Assembly: GCA_002168225.1 (NCBI GenBank) | Contig: NHBH01000009.1 | Location: 381,609-445,608, forward strand | DNA: 64,000 bases | Reading direction: 5' to 3' | Source of the DNA: Micavibrio sp. TMED2 | Lineage (GTDB): Bacteria > Pseudomonadota > Alphaproteobacteria > TMED2 | In this document: positions 1 through 7,911 of the stretch, piece after piece | How the letters are laid out: every line of letters begins with the position of its first letter | How positions within the stretch are numbered: the stretch's first letter is position 1 | Position numbers and translations under genes: made by a program | The notes under the pieces: model-generated | The model's database searches: none | Told to the model about the DNA's origin: nothing | What the model saw: only the letters and a program-made list of their open reading frames with translations

Positions 1-736
1 CGGGCATGATCCTGAATTCATAGGCACCGGTGCAGGATGGGCTGTCGAGCAGGGCACAGAGGGTGACCTCCTGGGCAAACGCATCAGGCTCGACGATCCA
101 GATTGCCTTGATGACCGGGAACTCTTCACCGCCGGGGGTGCCGGTCCTGATCGCCAGTGCCCGGGCTGTCGCACCAAAATGCAGGCCCTGCGCCAGAGCG
201 CGGAATTTGCTGGCCCCCTGAAAGACCAGAAACTCGTCGAGCTTGTCCGGTTGGTTCACGGGATGGGACAGGCGCAACCCGCTATAGTCGAGGCCATCGA
301 AAACCTCTGCCGGTGCGCGCCCATCCGGATAACCGAACAGTGCCGGATCGAATTGCAGGTTCTCTGGCGAGAAGCTGATTGGTGTGGTCTGCTCCTTGCC
401 GATCACCGAGAGTTTGACCGGGTCGCGATAGATCAGGCCGGGGGGCAGTGGTGACAGTTTGAAACCCTTGTTACCACCAAGCATGCCGGGTATCTCGGGC
501 GTGGCAGTTATGCCGTGATAATGGGTTTGATCCAGATCAGCGAAAGGCGCAGACAGCGCCATTTTTTGCGCCGAAAATGCGCTGCCAGCCTGATTGGTGG
601 CAAGGCGCACCACATCCTTAAAGCCGCGTATTGCGGTTTCGGCCGGGCTGGCGGCATCAGCCAGTTCCCGCTGATACATGAGTGTGGGGAGCAGGCCTGA
701 AACGGCCGCAGCCATTATGAACTGGCGACGATGCAT
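1..736 (-). CDS. Periplasmic glucan biosynthesis protein, OpgG/OpgD (MdoG) family, C-terminus off the left edge
   Basis: Reading the reverse strand from the ATG at 736 gives 245 uninterrupted codons to the window edge. The start MHRRQFIMAAAVSG has a Tat-like twin arginine and a short hydrophobic stretch, consistent with export. The mature part shows the MdoG-family N-terminal features seen in its neighbour: GFKDVVRLA, a proline-rich GLIYRDPVKL stretch, FGYPDGRAPAEV, GLRLSHPVN, FLVFQGASKFRAL and a GTPGGEEFPVIKAIWI block. The family acts in the periplasm on the backbone of osmoregulated glucans. The gene lies 111 bp downstream of a full-length paralogue on the same strand, so the two are probably cotranscribed. 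Only the N-terminal half is visible, so OpgG and OpgD cannot be told apart here. Confidence 0.85.
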   Translation of the reverse strand, partial: MHRRQFIMAAAVSGLLPTLMYQRELADAASPAETAIRGFKDVVRLATNQAGSAFSAQKMALSAPFADLDQTHYHGITATPEIPGMLGGNKGFKLSPLPPGLIYRDPVKLSVIGKEQTTPISFSPENLQFDPALFGYPDGRAPAEVFDGLDYSGLRLSHPVNQPDKLDEFLVFQGASKFRALAQGLHFGATARALAIRTGTPGGEEFPVIKAIWIVEPDAFAQEVTLCALLDSPSCTGAYEFRIMP

Positions 737-847
737 TATAGGTCAAAACCCGGATGACGGATGTCCAAATTGGCTTTCACACCAACTGATTAGGTAACTT
801 GGGCGGTATCGGGTTGGTTCCCGAAAAAATATTGCGCCGCAAAAAAG

Positions 848-2437
848 TCACGAATGGTCGATGGACGCGCGCGTTATCCAAGTTTCGCTGAGCGTCTTGT
901 CGCCGTGCTTCAAATACGCTCGTAACTCAATTTTATCAATGCCTTCATCGGCTGTAAAATCGAAAGTAAGGCGCCAGCGTTTGGTGCCGACCACGGGACG
1001 GACGGCAACCGGTTCGAGAATTCTGCCGCCACGGGCTTCAATCACCGGTTCGACCGTGCTGTCATCAGGCATGGTGTCAAGCGGACCGCCGATAAAGTCC
1101 ACGACCATCTTGTCGGTACCTTTTGGCAAATCGCTGCCCGGTGCGCCGCCGATGCCCTGATAGGTCGCATGGGTGTGGGCCACCTGTTCCGGCTGTGGAT
1201 CGCGATCGGTCCAGTTGAGTTTGTACTCGTAAGTCAGCTCATCACCAGCTTCCGGCGTGGTTTCCGGTGACCAGTAAGCGACAATGTTGTCGAAGGTTTC
1301 GTCATGGGTCGGGATCTCGATCAGCTGTACGGATCCTTTGCCCCAATTGCCTTGTGGTTCGACCCAGACCGATGGGCGCCGATTGTAGAAGACACCGTCA
1401 TCCTGATAGTGCTCGAAATTCCTATCACGCTGGATCAGGCCAAAGCCATCCGGGTTTTCATCGAAAAAGCTCGATGTTTCAACGCCCTGATGGTTGTTCC
1501 ACAGTGCGCGCCAGATACGTTCGCCATGCCCGGTCTTGATTGCCAGTCCGTCGCTATCGTGAATTTCAGGTCGCCAGTCATGGGCGTGATCCTGTCCTCG
1601 GTCCCGTTCGGCATACCAGTACATGCTGGTGAGCGGGGCGATACCGATGCGTTTGACCGATTTGCGCATGAAGATGTGGCATTTGACGGTGACCAGCTGG
1701 CCCGGCAAATCGTTTTTGTCACGCAGGCCGAATTGATATGCGCCGGTTACCGATGGCCCATCGAGTAAAGCCCAGGCAGTCAGTGTATCACCCTCTTCCT
1801 GAGGTGGGCCGAGCCAGATATCAGTGAAGCGTGGGAATTCTTCTGGCTCCGCCAGGCCGGTATTGATGGCCAGCCCACGTGCCGACAATCCGTATTGGCC
1901 AAGCGGGCCGTCCGCACGGAAATAGGATGCACCGAGAAATGAAATCCAGTCAGGTTTGCCACCGGGGCGCATGACCCGGAAACCGGCAAAACCGGTATCT
2001 TCCGGCAAATGGCGGGCGGGGCTGTCCTCCGGCATGTCGAAGAACGAGCGGTCATAGATTACCTGACGACTCTCGCCACCGCTGACTTCATGGATGTTAA
2101 CGGGTTCCGGGAAAAACCGGCCGGGATGGAACAGTTCAACCGGCGCGCTGCGGGCTGCCGGGTAGAGGGATTGCTCCTTACGAAACCGGATCTGCCAATG
2201 GGCGTCGTAATCGAGCGCCTCAATCTGCTGCGGTGCGGCCACCGGCGTGCGTTTATATTCCTGTTTTGCCAGCCATTTCGCACGCTTAATCAGCGCATCA
2301 AAGCTGAATGATGTGCTGGGGCCGTACTTGATGTCTGCGGCACGGGCAGTATGCGCGATCGCACCCCCAGCAAGGCCGGAAAGACCAACGACGGCAACGG
2401 ACTGGAGCAATAGGCTGCGGCGGGAAACAGTGGTCAT
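848..2437 (-). CDS. Periplasmic glucan biosynthesis protein, OpgD-like (MdoG family)
   Basis: A 529-residue protein of typical MdoG/OpgD length. The N-terminus (SRRSLLL, a hydrophobic core, then a TARA-AD cleavage-like site near residue 34) is a Tat signal; Tat export is a known trait of OpgD. Family blocks include FSFDALIKRAKWLA, FFPEPVNIHEV, FRVMRPGGKPDWISFLGASYFRA, GLAINTG...EEFPRFTDIWLG, YWYAERDR, SDGLAIKTGHGERIWR and SVQLIEIPTHDETFDNIVAYW. It shapes osmoregulated periplasmic glucans, acting on a glucan made by an OpgH-type synthase that is not in this window. It precedes a second family member and follows a secreted unknown gene, all on the reverse strand. The ATG start gives a complete signal peptide. 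OpgD is favoured over OpgG because of the Tat signal. Confidence 0.9.
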   Translation of the reverse strand: MTTVSRRSLLLQSVAVVGLSGLAGGAIAHTARAADIKYGPSTSFSFDALIKRAKWLAKQEYKRTPVAAPQQIEALDYDAHWQIRFRKEQSLYPAARSAPVELFHPGRFFPEPVNIHEVSGGESRQVIYDRSFFDMPEDSPARHLPEDTGFAGFRVMRPGGKPDWISFLGASYFRADGPLGQYGLSARGLAINTGLAEPEEFPRFTDIWLGPPQEEGDTLTAWALLDGPSVTGAYQFGLRDKNDLPGQLVTVKCHIFMRKSVKRIGIAPLTSMYWYAERDRGQDHAHDWRPEIHDSDGLAIKTGHGERIWRALWNNHQGVETSSFFDENPDGFGLIQRDRNFEHYQDDGVFYNRRPSVWVEPQGNWGKGSVQLIEIPTHDETFDNIVAYWSPETTPEAGDELTYEYKLNWTDRDPQPEQVAHTHATYQGIGGAPGSDLPKGTDKMVVDFIGGPLDTMPDDSTVEPVIEARGGRILEPVAVRPVVGTKRWRLTFDFTADEGIDKIELRAYLKHGDKTLSETWITRASIDHS

Positions 2438-2530
2438 GAAAATGCTGTAAGTGACGGAATGCTTCCACCTATAACGCCGGTATTTCGAAAAGGCTCCACG
2501 GTTTCGACAAGAAATTAGAAAAATCTGTTT

Positions 2531-3565
2531 TTAGAAGGCGAGGCGCCCATAAAGGCTGATGCTCGAGACCTGTATTTCATCCTGCATGCCATAGCTGGCG
2601 CTGACGCCGAAATCGCCGATTTCCGGAGCAAAATCCAGAATGTTGCTGGTCAGTTGCCAGTTCATCCGGCCATCCTCATAACGGTCGATGCCGAGGGTAA
2701 TGTCGAAGGCCTGCTCGGCGATTTCCCAGCGACCGGTGACGAGGGAAGTGCCGTGATCGCCATTGTCATTGCTGAGCCACAGCTGTGACAGGGTGAGTTG
2801 TTCCGGCAGCCATTCAGGGGCATTAAGGTTGAAGCTGGCATCGGCCCGGAACCCGGTTTCATCCAACGCATCTTCCTGACCCTGCTCGACCCGTCCGATA
2901 TTCAGCATAGCATTGCCGATATTGATTTCGGCAGCGGTGAAGTGCGAGCGCATGAAGGGGATGTCGCTCGCGTCCTGAACCATCTGATACTCATGTTTCA
3001 GCGCCAGTTTGACGATCTCGTCCTCGATCATTCTGGCGCGCGCCTGAAACAGCCCACGCTGGGCAAGGTTGTCGTCGGCGCTCAGCCAGACCCATTCCCC
3101 GCCGAGGCTGAAGCGATCAAGGCCAAGTTGCTGGTTGAGGGAAAACTGGTTCCAGTCGTGCCGTTCTGCCGTTTCGGCGAGTTCCACCTGATGCCATTCA
3201 TGGGCAGCCATGGCCTGCCAGACAATCGGCCCAGCCATCAGCCGACCGCCGGTGAGATTGTTCTGTACGATGATCTCTTCGGGTTTCATGACACCGGTGG
3301 AAGACAGCATCAGCTGTTCCGGCGTGCCGAGTTCCAGTCTGAGGCAGGGATCCACGGCCTCACTGTCCAGTTTGCTGACAAGGTTGAGACCGGAAAAACC
3401 GGGGATGTTTCGGCTGGTCCGGTTACCTGCATTCTCGCAATAGGCGAATGCCGGGTTCGGTGACGGGAAAGCCAGCGACAGAAGGAGGGCAATCAGGGCC
3501 GCCGGGAGAAATCCAGTATGCTGTAAGCAACGTTTTCTGGGTTTGTGATCTGGAGCTTCTTCCAT
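2531..3565 (-). CDS. Secreted protein of unknown function, possibly outer-membrane associated
   Basis: About 344 residues from the ATG at 3565 (a TTG two codons upstream is a weaker alternative). An N-terminal hydrophobic segment (LPAALIALLLSLAFP) followed by PAFA-YC looks like a signal peptide cleaved near residue 41. The rest has many alternating polar and aromatic stretches such as FSLGGEWVWLSADDN, SFNLNAPEWLPEQLTLSQLWL and GVSASYGMQDEI. It ends in SLYGRLAF, and a terminal phenylalanine is common in outer-membrane beta-barrels. That suggests a barrel or envelope protein, but I recognise no family. It lies 93 bp upstream of the OpgD-like gene on the same strand and may share its transcript, hinting at an envelope role. 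Function is not assigned. Confidence 0.65.
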   Translation of the reverse strand: MEEAPDHKPRKRCLQHTGFLPAALIALLLSLAFPSPNPAFAYCENAGNRTSRNIPGFSGLNLVSKLDSEAVDPCLRLELGTPEQLMLSSTGVMKPEEIIVQNNLTGGRLMAGPIVWQAMAAHEWHQVELAETAERHDWNQFSLNQQLGLDRFSLGGEWVWLSADDNLAQRGLFQARARMIEDEIVKLALKHEYQMVQDASDIPFMRSHFTAAEINIGNAMLNIGRVEQGQEDALDETGFRADASFNLNAPEWLPEQLTLSQLWLSNDNGDHGTSLVTGRWEIAEQAFDITLGIDRYEDGRMNWQLTSNILDFAPEIGDFGVSASYGMQDEIQVSSISLYGRLAF

Positions 3566-3970
3566 GCACAACTTTTCCGGCTTCGGTGGTTTTCGCCATG
3601 CGGGCCAGACATCGGGGAAAAGCCGTCACATGATTTTTCTCATCGTGCTGAAAACCGAGCCGGAAAGAACATCGGGCTGATTTTCAGGCCTGCATCTCGC
3701 AGGGGCTACAGCGCATTGGTGTAGCGCAAACCAGTGACCCGGAAATGAACGCGCGTCGGGGCTGGTTGTGGATGGAGGTACTCTAACAAAACAATCCGGT
3801 TTTTGAATACCCCAAAGCTTTGTTTCATCGAGCCTTTATAAAGCTTTTTGGATGACCAGGCATAGGCGATGGCCAGTCGATTTTATATTCTGTGCTTGAG
3901 CACTGGGCATGTCAGGCCATATGTGTGCTTATAATTTGCCTTTCCGATACCCGTCACAAGCGTGGAAATT
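3566..3970. other. Intergenic region without a recognisable gene
   Basis: About 400 bp between the divergent unknown secreted gene and the drug exporter. No reading frame here has a convincing start, codon pattern or family match. The right half (about 3780-3960) is more AT-rich than the surrounding coding DNA and probably holds the promoters for both divergent genes. I see no clear operator. Confidence 0.5.
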
Positions 3971-5248
3971 ATGTCCACTTCAGATATTTCATCGGCGCCT
4001 GCCCCGACGCCGGTACCGCCGTCTGCCCCAGCGCCTGCACCTGTCATGGGGATGGTGGAATTTATCTGCCTGATGGCCTGTTTCATGGCCCTGACCGCCA
4101 TGTCCATCGACATCATGCTGCCCGCGCTGCCGCTGATCCGGGATGCCTATGGCCTGACTGATGGCAATCAGCAGCAACTGGTGGTCATCATCTTTCTGGT
4201 CGGTTTCGGCTTTGGCCAGCTGTTCTACGGCCCGCTGTCTGATCGCCTCGGTCGCAAGCCGGTGATCATGCTGGGGGTAGGCATTTATGCTGCGGCGACG
4301 ACCATGTGTCTGATGGCATCTTCCTTCGAGATGCTGATCGCCATGCGTTTCATGCAGGGGATCGGCGCTGCCGCACCACGCGTGGTTTCGGTCGCGGTCA
4401 TCCGTGACCTCTATCATGGCCGGCGCATGGCCGAGGTTATGTCATTTGTCATGACGGTATTCATCATGGTCCCAGCGATTGCCCCGGCCATGGGCAGCGG
4501 CATTCTGCTGCTCGGTGACTGGCATGAGATATTCATGGTGCTGGCTGCATTCTCGCTACTGGTCATGGGGTGGACCGCATGGCGTCTGGCGGAAACGCGG
4601 CCGCCAGAGGCTCGTACGCCGCTTTCCGCCGCATGGCTGGCACAGGCATTTCGGGAAACCGTCACCAATCGTCAGACCCTCGGCTATACGATTGCTATTT
4701 CCGCCTGCTTTGGTGGCATGATCAGCTATATCAGCAGCGCCCAGCAGATTTTCGCCGATGTCTATGGCATGGGGCAGTGGTTCCCGCTGCTGTTCGGCCT
4801 CGTTGCCGTGGCTCTATCGATTGCCGCGATCATCAATGGCCGTCTGGTCAACCGGCTCGGGATGCGGCGACTGGGGCATCTGGCCATGACCGGTTTTTTC
4901 ACCATTGCCCTGTTACACTTGTGCCTTGATCTGCTGTTCCATGTGCCGCTGGTGCTGTTTGTCAGCCTGATGTCGGCGCAGCTGTTCTGTTTCGGCTTCA
5001 TCATGCCGAACTATAACGCGCTCGCCATGGAGCCGATGGGCCGGATCGCCGGTACCGCCTCGTCATTCATTGGCGCGGTGACCACGGCGCTGGCGGCGTT
5101 TCTTGGTTGGATGGTTGGGCAGGCTTATGATGGCAGCACTTTGCCCATCTCTATCGGTTTCGCCTGCTTCGGCGCAGCGGCACTGGCCGTCACCTTCATC
5201 ACCGAAGGCGGCCGGTTGTTTAACAGCGAGACGGGTAATATTCGGTAG
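3971..5248 (+). CDS. MFS multidrug exporter, Bcr/CflA family
   Basis: About 425 residues with roughly 12 hydrophobic segments. After a short Pro/Ala-rich N-terminus, the first segments carry SIDIMLPALPLI and the loop 2-3 signature GPLSDRLGRKPVI, both characteristic of Bcr/CflA drug:H+ antiporters. MRFMQGIGAAAPRVVSVAVIRDLY (motif C region) and AMGSGILLLGDWHEIF also match the family. It exports small hydrophobic drugs or metabolites across the inner membrane. The ATG at 3971 was chosen; a GTG nine bases upstream is an alternative. The gene ends 16 bp before the convergent GntR regulator, and no partner gene points to a specific substrate. Confidence 0.9.
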   Translation: MSTSDISSAPAPTPVPPSAPAPAPVMGMVEFICLMACFMALTAMSIDIMLPALPLIRDAYGLTDGNQQQLVVIIFLVGFGFGQLFYGPLSDRLGRKPVIMLGVGIYAAATTMCLMASSFEMLIAMRFMQGIGAAAPRVVSVAVIRDLYHGRRMAEVMSFVMTVFIMVPAIAPAMGSGILLLGDWHEIFMVLAAFSLLVMGWTAWRLAETRPPEARTPLSAAWLAQAFRETVTNRQTLGYTIAISACFGGMISYISSAQQIFADVYGMGQWFPLLFGLVAVALSIAAIINGRLVNRLGMRRLGHLAMTGFFTIALLHLCLDLLFHVPLVLFVSLMSAQLFCFGFIMPNYNALAMEPMGRIAGTASSFIGAVTTALAAFLGWMVGQAYDGSTLPISIGFACFGAAALAVTFITEGGRLFNSETGNIR

Positions 5249-5264
5249 GCTGCGATCGCAACAG

Positions 5265-5948
5265 CTAGTCGGTAAATGACTGCAGCGCCGCTTCTGCAGC
5301 CATGCGGACATGATGCTGGGCGAGCTTGTAGGCTTCGTCCGGTTTGCGGTCTTTTAACGCCTGGATGATCTCTTTGAGTTCCGCGAGGCTCTTCTTGCCC
5401 CGGCTCGGCATCTGCAGCGAGCGACCGCGCAGGATCATCGCACGGGCATTGATCAGGTGCAGGGTCTGGCCCAGCGCCTCGTTGCCGGCACCATTGATCA
5501 GGCATTCATAGAAATAGTTCTTGGCCGCGAGGCGGTCGAGCACGTCGCCTTCGAGATAGGTGCCCTTGACCTGTTCATAGGCGCGTTCGAGTTCGGCCAT
5601 GTCGCTGCTCGTGGCATTCTCGGCAAACAGACGAGCGGCGAGGCTCTCAAGCACTTCACGTACTTCATAGATGCCCTTGGCCTGTTCCCGGTTGATGGTG
5701 GCGACCGTCGGACCCTTGTGCGGAATCACATGGACCAGACCCTCGCTCTCGAGCTGGCGCAGGGCCTCACGGACCACGGTGCGGCTGACGCCGGTCATCT
5801 CGCAGAGGTCGCGTTCGGGCATGCGGTCACCGGCCTGATAACGACCGACGGCAATGGCATTTCGGATGCTTTCCGTCACGCTGTAGCGCATCGTGCTGGT
5901 GGCCCGCTGCACCTTAAAGTCGTAGGCCTCTGAAGATTTCATATCCAT
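5265..5948 (-). CDS. GntR-family transcriptional regulator, FadR/FCD subfamily
   Basis: 227 residues. Residues 20-85 form a winged helix-turn-helix (ESIRNAIAVGRYQAGDRMPE, then GVSRTVVREALRQLESEGLV and a wing around HKGPTVATI). The rest is an all-helical FCD ligand domain with YEVREVLESLAARLFAENA and a C-terminal AQHHVRMA segment that could supply metal or ligand contacts. Such proteins usually repress catabolic genes until an organic acid binds. The gene is divergent from the SDR-led cluster at 6229, and the shared 280-bp region contains a perfect 16-bp palindrome at 6096-6111. It is therefore the likely local repressor of the SDR, dehydrogenase, PrpD and Liv transporter genes, and probably of itself. 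Confidence 0.9.
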   Translation of the reverse strand: MDMKSSEAYDFKVQRATSTMRYSVTESIRNAIAVGRYQAGDRMPERDLCEMTGVSRTVVREALRQLESEGLVHVIPHKGPTVATINREQAKGIYEVREVLESLAARLFAENATSSDMAELERAYEQVKGTYLEGDVLDRLAAKNYFYECLINGAGNEALGQTLHLINARAMILRGRSLQMPSRGKKSLAELKEIIQALKDRKPDEAYKLAQHHVRMAAEAALQSFTD

Positions 5949-6095
5949 GATCTGTGACGAAGTAATTGCGTTGTCCGGGTTGTTGCGTTGCCAACTTCTT
6001 GCACCGTTCGGCTTATCCGCAATTTGTTGGCGATAATATCAGAACGGGGGTTGATCGACACCATGATTATATGATTGTATCCCGATCATGATGTG

Positions 6096-6111
6096 TGATT
6101 GTATACAATCA
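6096..6111. promoter_or_regulatory. Probable GntR (FCD) operator
   Basis: TGATTGTATACAATCA is a perfect 16-bp palindrome whose TTGTATACAA core resembles known operators of FadR/FCD-type GntR repressors. A degenerate second copy (TGATTGTAT then CGATCA) lies at 6072-6088, two helical turns away. The pair sits between the divergent GntR gene and the SDR gene. Assignment to this regulator is by position and motif. Confidence 0.7.
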
Positions 6112-6228
6112 TAATGCACATCATGCAAATGCCCGACTTTCTGCATACAATGGCAGGGGCGGGGAACAAGGCGACAAACAAAGCGCCGCGAGAGAGCAGA
6201 TGGCCGGTAGAACGGCCGGGAGGAAATT

Positions 6229-6978
6229 ATGCCCCGATTGGGTGGCAAGGTGGCGTTCGTTACGGGCGCTGCAGGTGGTATCGGTCGCGCCATTGCCTAT
6301 GCGATGGCCCGTGAGGGTGCCCGTGTCGCGATGTCCGATATCAATGAGACATTGCTGAATGAAGCCGTTGCCGAGGCTGGTGATCTCACCGTTGAGGCTG
6401 TTTCCTGCGATGTAACCGACCGCGATGCGCTGAAGGCGAAGGTTGATGCCTTTGCGGCATCTGCCGGTGGTCTTGATATCTTTATCAATAATGCCGTTGC
6501 CTTCCATTACGATCCGCTGGTCGAGTTCGATCCGGCGATTATCGACCGGATGCTCAATGTCGGGCTGAAAGGTTCCTATTGGGGCTTTCAGGCGGCGACC
6601 CCGCATCTCGTCAAACGCGGCGGCGGTACCATCATCAATCTGTCGTCGATTGCCGTGTCCATGGCGATCCCGAACGCTTCCGTCTATTCCTCGATCAAGG
6701 GTGCCATTGATACCCTGACCCGGCAGCAGGCTTCCGAGCTTGGCCCGAAAAATATTCGGGTCAATGCGGTCGCGCCAGGCTCGGTCGCAACTCCCGGTGC
6801 CAATGCCATCATTGATGACAAGGGCTGGGAGAGTCGCAAGGGCAAGACCCTGCTCAAACGTTTGCCGACCGCTGAGGAAATCGGCCATGCGGCAGTCTTT
6901 CTTGCCTCCGATGAGGCATCATCGATTACCGGCGTCACCTTGCTGATCGATGCCGGCATGTCTGTGGCGGGCCCATAA
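6229..6978 (+). CDS. Short-chain dehydrogenase/reductase (SDR)
   Basis: 249 residues, the classical SDR size. TGAAGGIG near residue 12 is the NAD(P)-binding motif, an Asp at the end of beta-2 (AMSDIN) favours NAD, and NNAV, the catalytic serine region (NLSSIAVSM) and YSSIK (YxxxK) complete the active site. It ends with a typical SITG..LLIDAGMS tail. It oxidises or reduces a hydroxyl/keto group of an unknown substrate. A GGGAGGAAAT ribosome site precedes the ATG. As first gene of the GntR-controlled cluster, it is followed 43 bp later by a beta-hydroxyacid dehydrogenase, so the pathway has consecutive redox steps. Confidence 0.92.
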   Translation: MPRLGGKVAFVTGAAGGIGRAIAYAMAREGARVAMSDINETLLNEAVAEAGDLTVEAVSCDVTDRDALKAKVDAFAASAGGLDIFINNAVAFHYDPLVEFDPAIIDRMLNVGLKGSYWGFQAATPHLVKRGGGTIINLSSIAVSMAIPNASVYSSIKGAIDTLTRQQASELGPKNIRVNAVAPGSVATPGANAIIDDKGWESRKGKTLLKRLPTAEEIGHAAVFLASDEASSITGVTLLIDAGMSVAGP

Positions 6979-7021
6979 CTGGCGCCCGGCGCGAGTTTTC
7001 CGTTTTTTCAAGGATATCATT

Positions 7022-7906
7022 ATGCAGTTGGGTTTTATCGGTCTTGGTAAAATGGGTGGCCCGATGTCAGGGCGCCTCATTGATGCTGGGCATGAGCTGA
7101 CGGTCCTCGATGTCAGTCAGCAGGCGATGGATGCGCTGGTTGCCAAGGGTGCGAAAGCAGCCAAGACACCAAAGGAAGTTGCCGACGCAGCCGATATCGT
7201 CTTCACCAGCCTGCCAACTCCGCCAATCGTCAAGAATACTGCGCTTGGTGATGACGGCTTCATTCATGGCAGCCGCGCAAAGCTGCTGGTCGATGTTTCC
7301 ACCACCGGGCCGAGCACAGCAACCGAAGTGGCCGAAGCGCTCGCCAAGGTCGGCAAGCAATGGGTTGATTGTCCGGTCAGTGGCGGCATCAAGGGAGCGA
7401 CCAACGGCACGCTGGCCCTGATGGTGTCCTGCCCGAATGCGGATTTCAAAACCATCGAGCCGGTCATCGCCAATTTCGGCAAGGTGTTCCATGTGGGCGA
7501 AAAAGCCGGTCTCGGTCAGGTGGTCAAGCTGGCCAATAACATGCTGGCTGCTGCCGCCATCGTGCTGACCTCGGAAGCCATGGCCATGGGGGTCAAGGCC
7601 GGGATCGACGCCAATGTGATGCTCGACATCATCAATATCTCGACCGGGCGCAACAGCGCGTCACAGGACAAGTTCCCCAAATCGGTTCTGCCGGGCACCT
7701 TCGATTTCGGTTTCGCCACCGGGCTGTCCTACAAGGACGTGCGGATGTGCGTCGATGAATCCGAAGCCCTCGGCGTACCAATGGTCGGTGGCAGTCTGGT
7801 TCGCCAGATACTGGCCATTACCCAATCCAAATACGGCGCTGACTCAGACTTCACCTCGATTGCCAAGCTGATCGAGGACTGGTCAGGCGTTGAGATCCGG
7901 GGCTGA
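7022..7906 (+). CDS. NAD(P)-dependent beta-hydroxyacid dehydrogenase (3-hydroxyisobutyrate dehydrogenase-like)
   Basis: 294 residues from the ATG at 7022, which has AAGGAT upstream. GFIGLGKMGGPM is the N-terminal dinucleotide-binding and family motif. DCPVSGGIKGATNGTLALMV is the substrate-binding loop, and GLGQVVKLANNML carries the catalytic lysine. The C-terminal half is the helical domain with GRNSASQDKFPKSVLPG. Members oxidise 3-hydroxyisobutyrate, tartronate semialdehyde, glutarate semialdehyde or similar acids; the exact substrate is unclear. It follows the SDR and precedes the MmgE/PrpD gene by five bases, indicating one operon. Confidence 0.92.
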   Translation: MQLGFIGLGKMGGPMSGRLIDAGHELTVLDVSQQAMDALVAKGAKAAKTPKEVADAADIVFTSLPTPPIVKNTALGDDGFIHGSRAKLLVDVSTTGPSTATEVAEALAKVGKQWVDCPVSGGIKGATNGTLALMVSCPNADFKTIEPVIANFGKVFHVGEKAGLGQVVKLANNMLAAAAIVLTSEAMAMGVKAGIDANVMLDIINISTGRNSASQDKFPKSVLPGTFDFGFATGLSYKDVRMCVDESEALGVPMVGGSLVRQILAITQSKYGADSDFTSIAKLIEDWSGVEIRG

Positions 7907-7911
7907 TACCG

